A stretch of 64,000 bases of DNA. It comes from Balanoglossus misakiensis (lineage: Eukaryota > Hemichordata). Every line of letters begins with the position of its first letter. Position 1 is the stretch's first letter. The notes under the pieces are model-generated. The model had not been told where the DNA came from, ran no database searches, and saw only the letters and a list, made by a program, of their open reading frames with translations. The position numbers and the translations under genes are program-made. Where the stretch lies: assembly GCA_040954595.2 (NCBI GenBank), contig CM082579.2, positions 15,872,001-15,936,000 of the forward strand. The letters run 5' to 3'. Below, piece by piece: positions 24,101 through 39,848 of the stretch.

Positions 24101-27100
24101 AAGCCCCGGCACTCTAGAGCAGAAACACGCGTACAGAGACCACGTTGATCTACTCACATTTCCTTCGGCCTGGCACGGCTGATGCCCCGGCACTATATAT
24201 AGGACACAGACTGGCGTAAGTTAACAACGGTAATCACGTCGGGTTTCCTACGGCCTGGCTCAGCTGAAGCCCCGGCACTCTAGAGCAGAAACAGGCGTAC
24301 ATTGACCACGTTGATCAAGTCAGATTTCCTACGGCGTGACTCGGCTGGTGCACCGGCTCTATATGACACAGACTGGCGTAAGTTATCAACGGTGATTACG
24401 TCGGATTTCCTACGGCATGGTTTAGCTGAAGCCCCGGCACTTTAGAGCGGAAACACGCGTACATTGACCACGATGATCAAGTCAGATCTCCTACGGCCTG
24501 GCTCGACTAAAACCCCGGCACACCATGACAGACACTAGCGTTCGTTAGCAACGGTGATCAAGTCGGATTTCCTTCGGCCTGGCTCTGCAAAAGACCCGAC
24601 ACATTAGTACAAAGACGTTGGCTAAGTCGGGCAAACCGAAGAGGGAAAGTCACAGCGGGTCAACACTCGACATTTGTTCGGGTAGGACTGCATTATTGCC
24701 TGTCAATTTATAGAGAAAGCCCGTATTTAACCAGGGCGTTTCAAACACCGACGTTATTTGGGGGCACGGCCTGCAGTACTGCCGGGTAAGCTGACATCGG
24801 CGTACCGCATATAATGTAGGGGGGGGGGGGACAGAACGGTTCAATACTACATTTATTAGATATCAGCTAATTTTGGACAATCATCTAAAATCTAAATCAT
24901 TTTTTCATATTTGGATATCTGATGATGTATGAAATTTCCATTATATGTAAAAATGGTGCTGATTATAAAAAATGCACTCTGAATGAGCTGATTTAATACA
25001 AAATTGCGTTTTATTCGTTTTTGCACCAAAAAGGTCATTTTTAGGCAAAACATTCTTTATTTTTTTATTCGGTGACCTGATCATATATAAGCAATTGCTT
25101 GCATGTTAAAAGTTTTTATGACTTTTAAAAGCAGTGACACTGGCGGCATTCAACACGAAAATAACAATTTTAACCACAATTTGGTCAAAATGGTAAATTT
25201 TTGAAAATTACAAAAAAATACCTGTTTTCTACAATTTCGGAAATCTGATGGAGTATAGAATGCTCTTCGTATATATATATCGATACCAATTCCACAAAAG
25301 ACCGTCTAATTTGGCTCACTGCAGACAAAATTGCGTTTTACCAAATTTTCCTTGAAAATGTCATTTTTAGAAAAATAAAATAAAAAAACCTTCGTTCTTC
25401 GAATTTAGTGCCCTGATCATATATGACATGTTGATTGTATGTTAAAACTTTCGACCACTCCAAAAATGCAGAGATATTGACGGAATTCAAGAAAAAATAG
25501 CCATTTTGGCCATATTTTGACAAAATGGTACATTTTTAAAAAATCATAAAAAATAAAACTCTTTTCTTCATTTTCGGAAATATTATGGAGCATGAAGTGT
25601 CGTTCTCTTGTAAAAAGTGCTGCAAATTCCAGAAAATGTGGTATAATTTGAATCACCCAAGACAAAATTACCATTTTCGACTTGTTTTCGAAAAATTGTC
25701 TTTTTTACAAAATAAATAAGAATAAATTCTTTTCTTAGTTTCAAACGGGTAGAGATACTTTCCACACGAGTTTTCTAACATTGAATTCCCGTTCATCAAC
25801 TCAGATTTCCTACAGCATAAGTCGGCTAAAACCCTGACACTCTAGAGCAGAAACAGTTGCACACTGATAACGTTGAACAAGTCGATTTTTCTACGGCCTG
25901 GCTCGGCTAAATCTCGTCACAATATGACAGACACTAGCGTACGTTAGCAACGGTGATCAAGTCAGATTTTCAACGGCATGGGTTGGATAAAGCGCCGGCA
26001 CTCTAGAGCAGAAACACGCGTACAGAGACCACGTTGATCAAGTCTGATCTCCTACGGCTTGGCTCGACTAAAACCCCGGCACACTATGACAGACACTAGC
26101 GTTCGTTAGCAACGTTGATCAAGTCAGATTTCCTACGGCATGGCTTTGCTAAAGCCCTGACACTCTAGAGCAGAAACACGCGTACAGAGACCACGTTGAT
26201 CTACTCACATTTCCATCGGCCTGGCACGGCTGATGCCCCGGCACTATATATAGGACACAGACTGGCGTAAGTTAACAACGGTGATTACGTCGGATTTCCT
26301 ACGGCCTGGTTTAGCTGAAGCCCCGGCACTTTAGAGCGGAAACACGCGTACATTGACCACGTTGATCAAGTCAGATTTCCTTCGGCGTGACTCGGCTGGT
26401 GCACCGGCTCTTTATGACACAGACTGGCGTAAGTTATCAACGGTGATTACGTCGGATTTCCTACGGCCTGGTTTAGCTGAAGCCCCGGCACATTAGAGCG
26501 GAAACACGCGTACATTGACCACGATGATCAAGTCAGATCTCCTACAGCCTGGCTCGACTAAAACCCCGGCACACCATGACAGACACTAGCGTTCGTTAGC
26601 AACGGTGATCAAGTCGGATTTCCTTCGGCCTGGCTCTGCAAAAGACCCGACACTCTAGTACAAAGACGTTGGCTAAGTCGGGCAAACCGAAGAGGGAAAG
26701 TCACAGCGGGTCAACACTCGACATTTGGTCGGGTAGGACTGCATTATTGCCTGTCAATTTATAGAGAAAGCCCGAATTTAACCAGGGCGTTCCAAACACC
26801 GACGTTAGTTGGGGGCACGGCCTGCAGTACTGCCGGGTAAGCTGACATCGGCGTACCGCATATAATGTAAGGGGGGGGGGGGACAGAACGGTTCAATACT
26901 ACATTTATTAGATATCAGCTAATTTTGGACAATCATCTAAAATCTAAATCATTTTTTCATATTTGGATATCTGATGATGTATGAAATTTCCATTATATGT
27001 AAAAATGGTGCTTATTATAAAACATGTACTCTGAATGAACTGATTTAATACAAGATTGCGTTTTATTCGTTTTTGCACCAAAAAGGTCATTTTTAGGCAA

Positions 27101-30100
27101 AACATTCTTTATATTTTTAATTCGGTGACCTGATCATATATAAACAATTGCTTGTATGTTAAAAGTTTTTATGACTTTTAAAAGCAGTGACACTGGCGGC
27201 ATTCATCACGAAAATAACAATTTTAGCCACAATTTGGTCAAAATGGTAAATTTTTGAAAATTACAAAAAATACCTGTTTTCTACATTTTCGGAAATCTGT
27301 TGGAGTATAGAATGCTCTTCGTATGTATATATCGATACAAATTCCACAAAAGACCGTCTAATTTGGCTCACTGCAGACAAAATTGCGTTTTACCAAATTT
27401 TCCTTGAAAATGTCATTTTTAGAAAAAAAAATAAAAAAACCTTTGTTCTTCGAATTTGGGGCCCTGATCATATATGACATGTTGATTGTATGTTAAAACT
27501 CTCGACCACTCCAAAAATGCAGAGATATTGACGGAATTCAAGAAAAATAGCCATTTTGGCCATATTTTGACAAAAATGGTAAATTTTTGAAAAATCATAA
27601 AAAATTAACTCTTTTCTTCATTTTCGGAAATATTATGGAGCATGAAGTGTCGTTCTCTTGCAAAAAGTGCTGCAAATTCCAGAAAAGGCGGTATAATTTG
27701 AATCACCCAAGACAAAATTACCATTTTCAACTTTTTTTCGAAAAATTGTCTTTTTTTACAAAATAAATAAGAATAAATTCTTTTCTTAGTTTCAAACGGG
27801 TAGAGATACTTTCCACACGGGTTTTCTAACATTGAATTCCCGTTCATCAACTCAGATTTCCTACAGCATAAGTCGGCTAAAACCCTGACACTCTAGAGCA
27901 GAAACAGTTGCACACTGGTAACGTTGAACAAGTCGATTTTTCTACGACCTGGCTCGGCTAAATCTCCGTCACAATATGACAGACACTAGCGTACGTTAGC
28001 AACGGTGATCAAGTCAGATTTTCTACGGCATGGCTTGGATAAAGCCCCGGCACTCTAGAGCAGAAACACGCGTACAGAGACCACGTTGATCAAGTCTGAT
28101 CTCCTACGGCTTGGCTCGACTAAAACCCCGGCACACTATGACAGACACTAGCGTTCGTTAGCAACTTTGATCAAGTGAGATTTCCTACGGCATGGCTTAA
28201 CTAAAGCCCTGGCACTCTAGAGCAGAAACACGCGTACAGAGACCACGTTGATCTTCTCACATTTCCTTCGGCCTGGCACGGCTGATGCCCCGGCACTATA
28301 TATAGGACACAGACTGGCGTAAGTTAACAACGGTAATCACGTCGGGTTTTCTTACGGCCTGGCTCAGCTGAAGCCCCGGCACTCTAGAGCAGAAACAGGC
28401 GTACATTGACCACGTTGATCAAGTCAGATTTCCTACGGCCCGACTCGGCTGGTGCACCGGCTCTATATGACACAGACTGGCGTAAGTTATCAACGGTGAT
28501 TACGTCGGATTTCCTACGGCCTGGTTTAGCTGAAGCCCCGGCACTTTAGAGCGGAAACACGCGTACATTGACCACGATGATCAAGTCAGATCTCCTACGG
28601 CCTGGCTCGACTAAAACCCCGGCACACCATGACAGACACTAGCGTTCGTTAGCAACGGTGATCAAGTCGGATTTCCTTCGGCCTGGCTCTGCAAAAGACC
28701 CGACACTCTAGTACAAAGACGTTGGCTAAGTCGGGCAAACCGAACAGGGAAAGTCACAGCGGTTCAACACTTGACATTTGTTCCGGTAGGACTGCATTAT
28801 TGCCTGTCGATTTATAGAGAGAGCCCGAATTTAACCAGGGCGTTTCAAACACCGACGTTTGTTGGGGGCACGGCCTACAGTACTGCCGGGTAAGCTGACA
28901 TCGGCGTACCGCATATAATGTAAGGGGGGGGGGGCAGAACGGTTCAATACTACATTTATTAGATATCAGCTAATTTTGGACAATCATCTAAAATCTAAAT
29001 CATTTTTTCATATTTGGATATCTGATGATGTATGAAATTTCCATTATATGTAAAATTGGTGCTTATTATAAAACATGCACTCTGAATGAACTGATTTAAT
29101 ACAAGATTGCGTTTTATTCGTTTTTGCACCAAAAAGGTCATTTTTAGGCAAAACATTCTTTATTTTTTTAATTCGGTGACCTGATCATATATAAACAATT
29201 GCTTGTATGTTAAAAGTTTTTATGACTTTTAAAAGCAGTGACACTGGCGGCATTCATCACGAAAATAACAATTTTAGCCACAATTTAGTCAAAATGGTAA
29301 ATTTTTGAAATTTACAAAAAATACCTGTTTTCTACATTTTCGGAAATCTGATGGAGTGTAGAATGCTCTTCGTATGTATATATCGATACAATTTCCACAA
29401 AAGACCGTCTAATTTGGCTCACTGCAGACAAAATTGCGTTTTACCAAATTTTCCTTGAAAATGTCATTTTTAGAAAAAAAAAAGAAAAAACCTTTGTTCT
29501 TCGAATTTGGTGCCCTGATCATATATGACATGTTGATTGTATGTTAAAACTCTCGACTACTCCAAAAATGCTGAGATATTGACGGAATTCAAGAAAAATA
29601 GCCATTTTGGCCATATTGTGACAAAAATGGTAAATTTTTGAAAAATCATAAAAAATTAACTCTTTTCTTCATTTTCGGAAATATTATGGAGCATGAAGTG
29701 TCGTTCTCTTGTAAAAAGTGCTGCAAATTCCAGAAAAGGCGGTATAATTTGAATCACGCAAGACAAAATTGCAATTTTTCGACTTTTTTTTCGAAAAATT
29801 GTCTTTTTTACAAAATAAATAAGAATACATTCTTTTCTTAGTTTCAAACGGGTAGAGATACTTTCCACACGGGTTTTCTAACATTGAATTCCCGTTCATC
29901 AACTCAGATTTCCTACAGCATAAGTCGGCTAAAACCCTGACACTCTAGAGCAGAAACAGTTGCACACTGGTAACGTTGAACAAGTCGATTTTTCTACGGC
30001 CTGGCTCGGCTAAATCTCCGTCACAATATGACAGACACTAGCGTACGTTAGCAACGGTGATCAAGTCAGATTTTCTACGGCATGGGTTGGATAAAGCCCC

Positions 30101-33100
30101 GGCACTCTAGAGCAGAAACACGCGTACAGAGACCACGTTGATCAAGTCTGATCTCCTACGGCTTGGCTCGACTAAAACCCCGGCACACTATGACAGACAC
30201 TAGCGTTCGTTAGCAACGTTGATCAAGTCAGATTTCCTACGGCATGGCTTGGCTAAAGCCCTGGCACTCTAGAGCAGAAACACGCGTACAGAGACCACGT
30301 TGATCTTCTCACATTTCCTTCGGCCTGGCACGGCTGATGCCCCGGCACTATATATAGGACACAAACTGGCGTAAGTTAACAACGGTAATCACGTCGGGTT
30401 TCCTACGGCCTGGCTCAGCTGAAGCCCCGGCACTCTAGAGCAGAAACAGGCGTACATTGACCACGTTGATCAAGTCAGATTTCCTACGGCGTGACTCGGC
30501 TGGTGCACCGGCTCTATATGACACAGACTGGCGTAAGTTATCAACGGTGATTACGTCGGATTTCCTACGGCCTGGTTTAGCTGAAGCCCCGGCACTTTAG
30601 AGCGGAAACACGCGTACATTGACCACGATGATCAAGTCAGATCTCCTACGGCCTGGCTCGACTAAAACCCCGGCACACCATGACAGACACTAGCGTTCGT
30701 TAGCAACGGTGATCAAGTCGGATTTCCTTCGGCCTGGCTTGGCTAAAGCCCTGGCATTCTAGAGCAGAAACACGCGTACAGAGACCACATTGATCTACTC
30801 ACATTTCCTTAGGCCTGGCACGGCTGATGCCCCGCACTATATATAGGACACAGACTGGCGTAAGTTAACAACGGTAATCACGTCGGGTTTCCTTCGGCCT
30901 GGCTCAGCTGAAGCCCCGGCACTCTAGAGCAGAAACAGGCGTACATTGACCACGTTGATCAAATTAGATTCCTACGGCGTGACTCGGCTGGTGCACCGGC
31001 TCTATATGACACAGACTGGCGTAAGTTATCAACGGTGATTACGTCGGATTTCCTACGGCCTGGTTTAGCTGAAGCCCCGGCACTTTAGAGCGGAAACACG
31101 CGTACATTGACCACGATGATCCAGTCAGATCTCCTACGGCCTGGCTCGACTAAAACCCCGGCACACCATGACAGACACTAGCGTTCGTTAGCAACGGTGA
31201 TCAAGTCGGATTTCCTTCGGCCTGGCTCTGCAAAACACCCGACACTCTAGTACAAAGACGTTGGCTAAGTCGGGCAAACCGAAGAGGGAAAGTCACAGCG
31301 GGTCAACACTCGACATTTGTTCCGGTAGGACTACATTATTGCCTGTCAATTTATAGAGAAAGCCCGAATTTAACCAGGGCGTTTCAAACACCGACGTTAG
31401 TTGGGGGCACGGCCTGCAGTACTGACGGGTAAGCTGACATCGGCGTACCGCATTTAATGTAGGGGGGGGGGGGAACAGAACGGTTCAATACTATATTTAT
31501 TAGATATCAGCTACTTTTGGACAATCATCTAAAATCTAAATCATTTTTTCATATTTGGATATCTGATGATGGATGAAATTTCCATTATATGTAAAAATGG
31601 TGCTGATTATAAAAAATGCACTCTGAATGAGCTGATTTAATACAAAATTGCGTTTCATTCGTTTTTGCACCAAAAAGGTCATTTTTAGGCAAAACATTCT
31701 TTATTTTTTTATTCGGTGACCTGATCATATATAAGCAATTGCTTGCATGTTAAAAGTTTTTATGACTTTTAAAAGCAGTGACACTGGCGGCATTCAACAC
31801 GAAAATAACAATTTTAACCACAATTTGGTCAAAATGGTAAATTTTTGAAAATTACAAAAAATACCTGTTTTCTACATTTTCGGAAATCTGATGGAGTATA
31901 GAATGCTCTTCGTATATATATATCGATACCAATTCCACAAAAGACCGTCTAATTTGGCTCACTGCAGACAAAATTGCGTTTTACCAAATTTTCCTTGAAA
32001 ATGTCATTTTTAGAAAAATAAAATAAAAAAACCTTCGTTCTTCGAATTTAGTGCCCTGATCATATATGACATGTTGATTGTATGTTAAAACTTTCGACCA
32101 CTCCAAAAATGCAGAGATATTGACGGAATTCAAGAAAAAATAGCCATTTTGGCCATATTTTGACAAAATGGTACATTTTTAAAAAATCATAAAAAATAAA
32201 ACTCTTTTCTTCATTTTCGGAAATATTATGGAGCATGAAGTGTCGTTCTCTTGTAAAAAGTGCTGCAAATTCCAGAAAATGTGGTATAATTTGAATCACC
32301 CAAGACAAAATTACCATTTTCGACTTGTTTTCGAAAAATTGTCTTTTTTACAAAATAAATAAGAATAAATTCTTTTCTTAGTTTCAAACGGGTAGAGATA
32401 CTTTCCACACGGGTTTTCTAACATTGAATTCCCGTTCATCAACTCAGATTTCCTACAGCATAAGTCGGCTAAAACCCTGACACTCTAGAGCAGAAACAGT
32501 TGCACACTGATAACGTTGAACAAGTCGATTTTTCTACGACCTGGCTCGGCTAAATCTCCGTCACAATATGACAGACACTAGCGTACGTTAGCAACGGTGA
32601 TCAAGTCAGATTTTCTACGGCATGGCTTGGATAAAGCCCCGGCACTCTAGAGCAGAAACACGCGTACAGAGACCACGTTGATCTTCTCACATTACCTTCG
32701 GCCGGGCACGGCTGATGCCCCGGCACTATATATAGGACACAGACTGGCGTAAGTTAACAACGGTAATCACGTCGGGTTTTCTTACGGCCTGGCTCAGCTG
32801 AAGCCCCGGCACTCTAGAGCAGAAACAGGCGTACATTGACCACGTTGATCAAGTCAGATTTCCTACGGCCTGACTCGGCTGGTGCACCGGCTCTATATGA
32901 CACAGACTGGCGTAAGTTATCAACGGTGATTACGTCGGATTTCCTACGGCCTGGTTTAGCTGAAGCCCCGGCACTTTAGAGCGGAAACACGCGTACATTG
33001 ACCACGATGATCAAGTCAGATCTCCTACGGCCTGGCTCGACTAAAACCCCGGCACACCATGACAGACACTAGCGTTCGTTAGCAACGGTGATCAAGTCGG

Positions 33101-36100
33101 ATTTCCTTCGGCCTGGCTCTGCAAAAGACCCGACACTCTAGTACAAAGACGTTGGCTAAGTCGGGCAAACCGAACAGGGAAAGTCACAGCGGTTCAACAC
33201 TTGACATTTGTTCCGGTAGGACTGCATTATTGCCTGTCGATTTATAGAGAGAGCCCGAATTTAACCAGGGCGTTTCAAACACCGACGTTTGTTGGGGGCA
33301 CGGCCTACAGTACTGCCGGGTAAGCTGACATCGGCGTACCGCATATAATGTAAGGGGGGGGGGGGGGCAGAACGGTTCAATACTACATTTATTAGATATC
33401 AGCTAATTTTGGACAATCATCTAAAATCTAAATCATTTTTTCATATTTGGATATCTGATGATGTATGAAATTTCCATTATATGTAAAATTGGTGCTTATT
33501 ATAAAACATGCACTCTGAATGAACTGATTTAATACAAGATTGCGTTTTATTCGTTTTTGCACCAAAAAGGTCATTTTTAGGCAAAACATTCTTTATTTTT
33601 TTAATTCGGTGACCTGATCATATATAAACAATTGCTTGTATGTTAAAAGTTTTTATGACTTTTAAAAGCAGTGACACTGGCGGCATTCATCACGAAAATA
33701 ACAATTTTAGCCACAATTTAGTCAAAATGGTAAATTTTTGAAATTTACAAAAAATACCTGTTTTCTACATTTTCGGAAATCTGATGGAGTGTAGAATGCT
33801 CTTCGTATGTATATATCGATACAATTTCCACAAAAGACCGTCTAATTTGGCTCACTGCAGACAAAATTGCGTTTTACCAAATTTTCCTTGAAAATGTCAT
33901 TTTTAGAAAAAAAAAAGAAAAAACCTTTGTTCTTCGAATTTGGTGCCCTGATCATATATGACATGTTGATTGTATGTTAAAACTCTCGACAACTCCAAAA
34001 ATGCTGAGATATTGACGGAATTCAAGAAAAATAGCCATTTTGGCCATATTGTGACAAAAATGGTAAATTTTTGAAAAATCATAAAAAATTAACTCTTTTC
34101 TTCATTTTCGGAAATATTATGGAGCATGAAGTGTCGTTCTCTTGTAAAAAGTGCTGCAAATTCCAGAAAAGGCGGTATAATTTGAATCACGCAAGACAAA
34201 ATTGCAATTTTTCGACTTTTTTTTCGAAAAATTGTCTTTTTTACAAAATAAATAAGAATAAATTCTTTTCTTAGTTTCAAACGGGTAGAGATACTTTCCA
34301 CACGGGTTTTCTAACATTGAATTCCCGTTCATCAACTCAGATTTCCTACAGCATAAGTCGGCTAAAACCCTGACACTCTAGAGCAGAAACAGTTGCACAC
34401 TGGTAACGTTGAACAAGTCGATTTTTCTACGGCCTGGCTCGGCTAAATCTCCGTCACAATATGACAGACACTAGCGTACGTTAGCAACGGTGATCAAGTC
34501 AGATTTTCTACGGCATGGGTTGGATAAAGCCCCGGCACTCTAGAGCAGAAACACGTGTACAGAGACCACGTTGATCAAGTCTGATCTCCTACGGCTTGGC
34601 TCGACTAAAACCCCGGCACACTATGACAGACACTAGCGTTCGTTAGCAACGTTGATCAAGTCAGATTTCCTACGGCATGGCTTGGCTAAAGCCCTGGCAC
34701 TCTAGAGCAGAAACACGCGTACAGAGACCACGTTGATCTTCTCACATTTCCTTCGGCCTGGCACGGCTGATGCCCCGGCACTATATATAGGACACAAACT
34801 GGCGTAAGTTAACAACGGTAATCACGTCGGGTTTCCTACGGCCTGGCTCAGCTGAAGCCCCGGCACTCTAGAGCAGAAACAGGCGTACATTGACCACGTT
34901 GATCAAGTCAGATTTCCTACGGCCTGACTCGGCTGGTGCACCGGCTCTATATGACACAGACTGGCGTAAGTTATCAACGGTGATTACGTCGGATTTCCTA
35001 CGGCCTGGTTTAGCTGAAGCCCCGGCACTTTAGAGCGGAAACACGCGTACATTGACCACGATGATCAAGTCAGATCTCCTACGGCCTGGCTCGACTAAAA
35101 CCCCGGCACACCATGACAGACACTAGCGTTCGTTAGCAACGGTGATCAAGTCGGATTTCCTTCGGCCTGGCTCTGCAAAAGACCCGACACTCTAGTACAA
35201 AGACGTTGGCTAAGTTGGGCAAACCGAAGAGGGAAAGTCACAGCGGGTCAACACTCGACATTTGTTCCGGTAGGACTGCATTATTGCCTGTCAATTTATA
35301 GAGAAAGCCCGAATTTAACCAGGGCGTTTCAAACACCGACGTTAGTTGGGGGCACGGCCTGCAGTACTGCCGGGTAAGCTGACATCAGCGTACCGCATAT
35401 AATGTAGGGGGGGGGGGAACAGAACGGTTCAATACTACATTTATCAGATATCAGCTAATTTTTGACAATCATCTAAAATGTAAATCATCTTTTCATATTT
35501 GGATATCTGATGATGTATGAAATTTCCATTATATGTAAAAATGGTGCTGATTATAAAAATGCACTCTGAATGAGCTGATTTAATACAAAATTGCGTTTTA
35601 TTCGTTTTTGCACCAAAAAGGTCATTTTTAGTCAAAACATTCTTTATTTTTTTAATTCGGTGACCTTATCATATATAAACAATTGCTTGTATGTTAAAAT
35701 TTTTCATGACTTTTACAAGCAATGACACTGGCGGCATTCATCACGAAAATAACAATTTTAGCCACAATTCGGTCAAAATGGTAAATTTTTGAAAATTACA
35801 AAAAATACCTGTTTTCTACATTTTCGGAAATCTGATGGAGTATAGAATGCTCTTCGTATGTATATATCGATACAAATTCCACAAAAGACCGTCTAATTTG
35901 GCTCACTGCAGACAAAATTGAGTTTTACCAAATTTTCCTTGAAAATGTCATTTTTAGAAAAAAAAATAAAAAACCTTTGTTCTTCGAATTTAGTGCCTGA
36001 TCATATATGACATGTTGATTGTATGTTAAAACTTTCGACCACTCCAAAAATGCTGAGATATTGACGGAATTCAAGAAAAAATAGCCATTTTGGCCATATT

Positions 36101-39100
36101 TTGACAAAAATGGTAAATTTTTAAAAAATCATAAAAAATTAACTCTTTTCTTCATTTTCGGAAATATTATAGAGCATGAAGTGTCGTTCTCTTGTAAAAA
36201 GTGCTGCAAATTCCAGAAAAGGCGGTATAATTTGAATCACCCAAGACAAAATTACCATTTTCGACTTTTTTTCGAAATATTGTTTTTTTTACAAAATAAA
36301 TAAGAATAAATTCTTTTCTTAGTTCCAAACGGGTAGAGATACTTTCCACACGGATTTCTAACATTGAATTCCCGTTCATCAACTCAGATTTCCTACAAGT
36401 CGGCTAAAACCCTGACACTCTAGAACAGAAACAGTTGCACACTGGTAACGTTGAACAAGTCGATTTTTCTACGGCCTGGCTCGGCTAAATCTCCGTCACA
36501 ATATGACAGACACTAGCGTAGGTTAGCAACGGTGATCAAGTCAGATTTTCTACGGCATGGCTTGGATAAAGCCCCGGCACTCCAGAGCAGAAACACGCGT
36601 ACAGAGACCACGCTGATCAAGTCTGATCTCCTACGGCTTGGTTCGACTAAAACCCCGGCACACTATGACAGACACTAGCGTTCGTTAGCAACGTTGATCA
36701 AGTCAGATTTCCTACGGCATGGCTTGGCTAAAGCCCTGGCACTCTAGAGCAGAAACACGCGTACAGAAACCACGTTGATCTACTCACATTTCCTTCGGCC
36801 TGGCACGGCTGATGCCCCGGCAGTATATATAGGACACAGACTTGCGTAAGTTAACAACGGTAATCACGTCGGGTTTCCTACGGCCTGGCTCAGCTGAAGC
36901 CCCGGCACTCTAGAGCAGAAACAGGCGTACATTGACCACGTTGATCAAATCAGATTCCTACGGCGTGACTCCGCTGGTGCACCGGCTCTATATGACACAG
37001 ACTGGCGTAAGTTATCAACGGTGATTACGTCGGATTTCCTACGGCCTGGTTTAGCTCAAGCCCCGGCACTTTAGAGCGGAAACACGCGTACATTGACCAC
37101 GATGATCAAGTCAGATCTCCTACGGCTTGGCTCGACTAAAACCCCGGCACACTATGACAGACACTAGCGTTCGTTAGCAACGTTGATCAATTCAGATTTC
37201 CTACGGCATGGCTTGGCTAAAGCCCTGGCATTCTAGAGCAGAAACACGCGTACAGAGACCACATTGATCTACTCACATTTCCTTAGGCCTGGCACGGCTG
37301 ATGCCCCGCACTATATATAGGACACAGACTGGCGTAAGTTAACAACGGTAATCACGTCGGGTTTCCTTCGGCCTGGCTCAGCTGAAGCCCCGGCACTCTA
37401 GAGCAGAAACAGGCGTACATTGACCACGTTGATCAAATTAGATTCCTACGGCGTGACTCGGCTGGTGCACCGGCTCTATATGACACAGACTGGCGTAAGT
37501 TATCAACGGTGATTACGTCGGATTTCCTACGGCCTGGTTTAGCTGAAGCCCCGGCACTTTAGAGCGGAAACACGCGTACATTGACCACGATGATCCAGTC
37601 AGATCTCCTACGGCCTGGCTCGACTAAAACCCCGGCACACCATGACAGACACTAGCGTTCGTTAGCAACGGTGATCAAGTCGGATTTCCTTCGGCCTGGC
37701 TCTGCAAAACACCCGACACTCTAGTACAAAGACGTTGGCTAAGTCGGGCAAACCGAAGAGGGAAAGTCACAGCGGGTCAACACTCGACATTTGTTCCGGT
37801 AGGACTACATTATTGCCTGTCAATTTATAGAGAAAGCCCGAATTTAACCAGGGCGTTTCAAACACCGACGTTAGTTGGGGGCACGGCCTGCAGTACTGAC
37901 GGGTAAGCTGACATCGGCGTACCGCACTTAATGTAGGGGGGGGGGAACAGAACGGTTCAATACTATATTTATTAGATATCAGCTACTTTTGGACAATCAT
38001 CTAAAATCTAAATCATTTTTTCATATTTGGATATCTGATGATGGATGAAATTTCCATTATATGTAAAAATGGTGCTGATTATAAAAAATGCACTCTGAAT
38101 GAGCTGATTTAATACAAAATTGCGTTTTCTTCGTTTTTGCACCAAAAAGGTCATTTTTAGGGAAACATTCTTTATTCTTTAAATTCGGTGACCTGATCAT
38201 ATATAAACAATTGCTTGTATGTTAAAAGTTTTAATGACTTTTAAAAGCAGTGACACTGGCGGCATTCAACACGAAAATAACAATTTTAGCCACAATTCGG
38301 TCAAAATGGTAAATTTTTGAAAATTACAAAAAATACCTGTTTTCTACATTTTCGGAAATCTGATGGAGTATAGAATGCTCTTCGTATACATATATCGATA
38401 CAAATTCCACAAAAAACGGCCAATTTGGCTCACTGCAGACAAAATTGCGTTTTACCAAATTTTCCTTGAAAATGTCATTTTTAGAAAAAAAAATAAGAAA
38501 AACCTTTGTTCTTCGAATTTGGTGCCCTGATCATATATGACATGTTGATTGTATGTTAAAACTTTCGACCACTCCAAAAATGCAGAGATATTGACGGAAT
38601 TCAAGAAAAAATAGCCATTTTGGCCATATTTTGACAAAAATGGTAAATTTTTAAAAAATCATAAAAAATTAACTCTTTTCTTCATTTTCGGAAATATTAT
38701 GGAGCATGCAGTGTCGTTCTCTTGTAAAAAGTGCTGCAAATTCCAGAAAAGGCGGTATAATTTGAATCACCCAAGACAAAATTACCATTTTCGACTTTTT
38801 TTCGAAATATTGTTTTTTTACAAAATAAATAAGAATAAATTCTTTTCTTAGTTCCAAACGGGTAGAGATACTTTCCACACGGATTTCTAACATTGAATTC
38901 CCGTTCATCAACTCAGATTTCCTACAAGTCGGCTAAAACCCTGACACTCTAGAACAGAAACAGTTGCACACTGGTAACGTTGAACAAGTCGATTTTTCTA
39001 CGGCCTGGCTCGGCTAAATCTCCGTCACAATATGACAGACACTAGCGTAGGTTAGCAACGGTGATCGAGTCAGATTTTCTACGGCATGGCTTGGATAAAG

Positions 39101-39848
39101 CCCCGGCACTCCAGAGCAGAAACACGCGTACAGAGACCACGCTGATCAAGTCTGATCTCCTACGGCTTGGTTCGACTAAAACCCCGGCACACTATGACAG
39201 ACACTAGCGTTCGTTAGCAACGTTGATCAAGTCAGATTTCCTACGGCATGGCTTGGCTAAAGCCCTGGCACTTTAGAGCAGAAACACGCGTACAGAAACC
39301 ACGTTGATCTACTCACATTTCCTTCGGCCTGGCACGGCTGATGCCCCGGCAGTATATATAGGACACAGACTTGCGTAAGTTAACAACGGTAATCACGTCG
39401 GGTTTCCTACGGCCTGGCTCAGCTGAAGCCCCAGCACTCTAGAGCAGAAACAGGCGTACATTGACCACGTTGATCAAATCAGATTCCTACGGCGTGACTC
39501 CGCTGGTGCACGGGCTCTATATGACACAGACTGGCGTAAGTTATCAACGGTGATTACGTCGGATTTCCTACGGCCTGGTTTAGCTCAAGCCCCGGCACTT
39601 TAGAGCGGAAACACGCGTACATTGACCACGATGATCAAGTCAGATCTCCTACGGCTTGGCTCGACTAAAACCCCGGCACACTATGACAGACACTAGCGTT
39701 CGTTAGCAACGTTGATCAATTCAGATTTCCTACGGCATGGCTTGGCTAAAGCCCTGGCATTCTAGAGCAGAAACACGCGTACAGAGACCACATTGATCTA
39801 CTCACATTTCCTTAGGCCTGGCACGGCTGATGCCCCGCACTATATATA
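21191..39848. repeat. Macrosatellite array, block 3 (largest uninterrupted block)
   Basis: G tracts start at 23262, 24819, 26871, 28924, 31462, 33354, 35407 and 37936, giving spacings 1557, 2052, 2053, 2538, 1892, 2053 and 2529 bp. Linked sequence variants define subfamilies: CATTTAATGTAG or CACTTAATGTAG together with GATGATGGATG (G tracts at 31462 and 37936), and CTTATTATAAAACATG-type copies (26871, 28924, 33354). An unusual unit junction near 30730-30745 joins the normally terminal CCTTCGGCCTGG unit to an internal unit. Recurrent minus-strand ORFs of 60-94 codons are treated as non-genes. The block ends where the Gypsy element entered the TATATATA segment. Confidence 0.95.
22303..22489 (-). 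repeat. Short retroposon insertion, copy 3
   Basis: Appears identical by eye to the copy at 16506, including the TGCGTT left flank, as expected if the whole ~3.96-kb dimer was duplicated. Confidence 0.6.
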
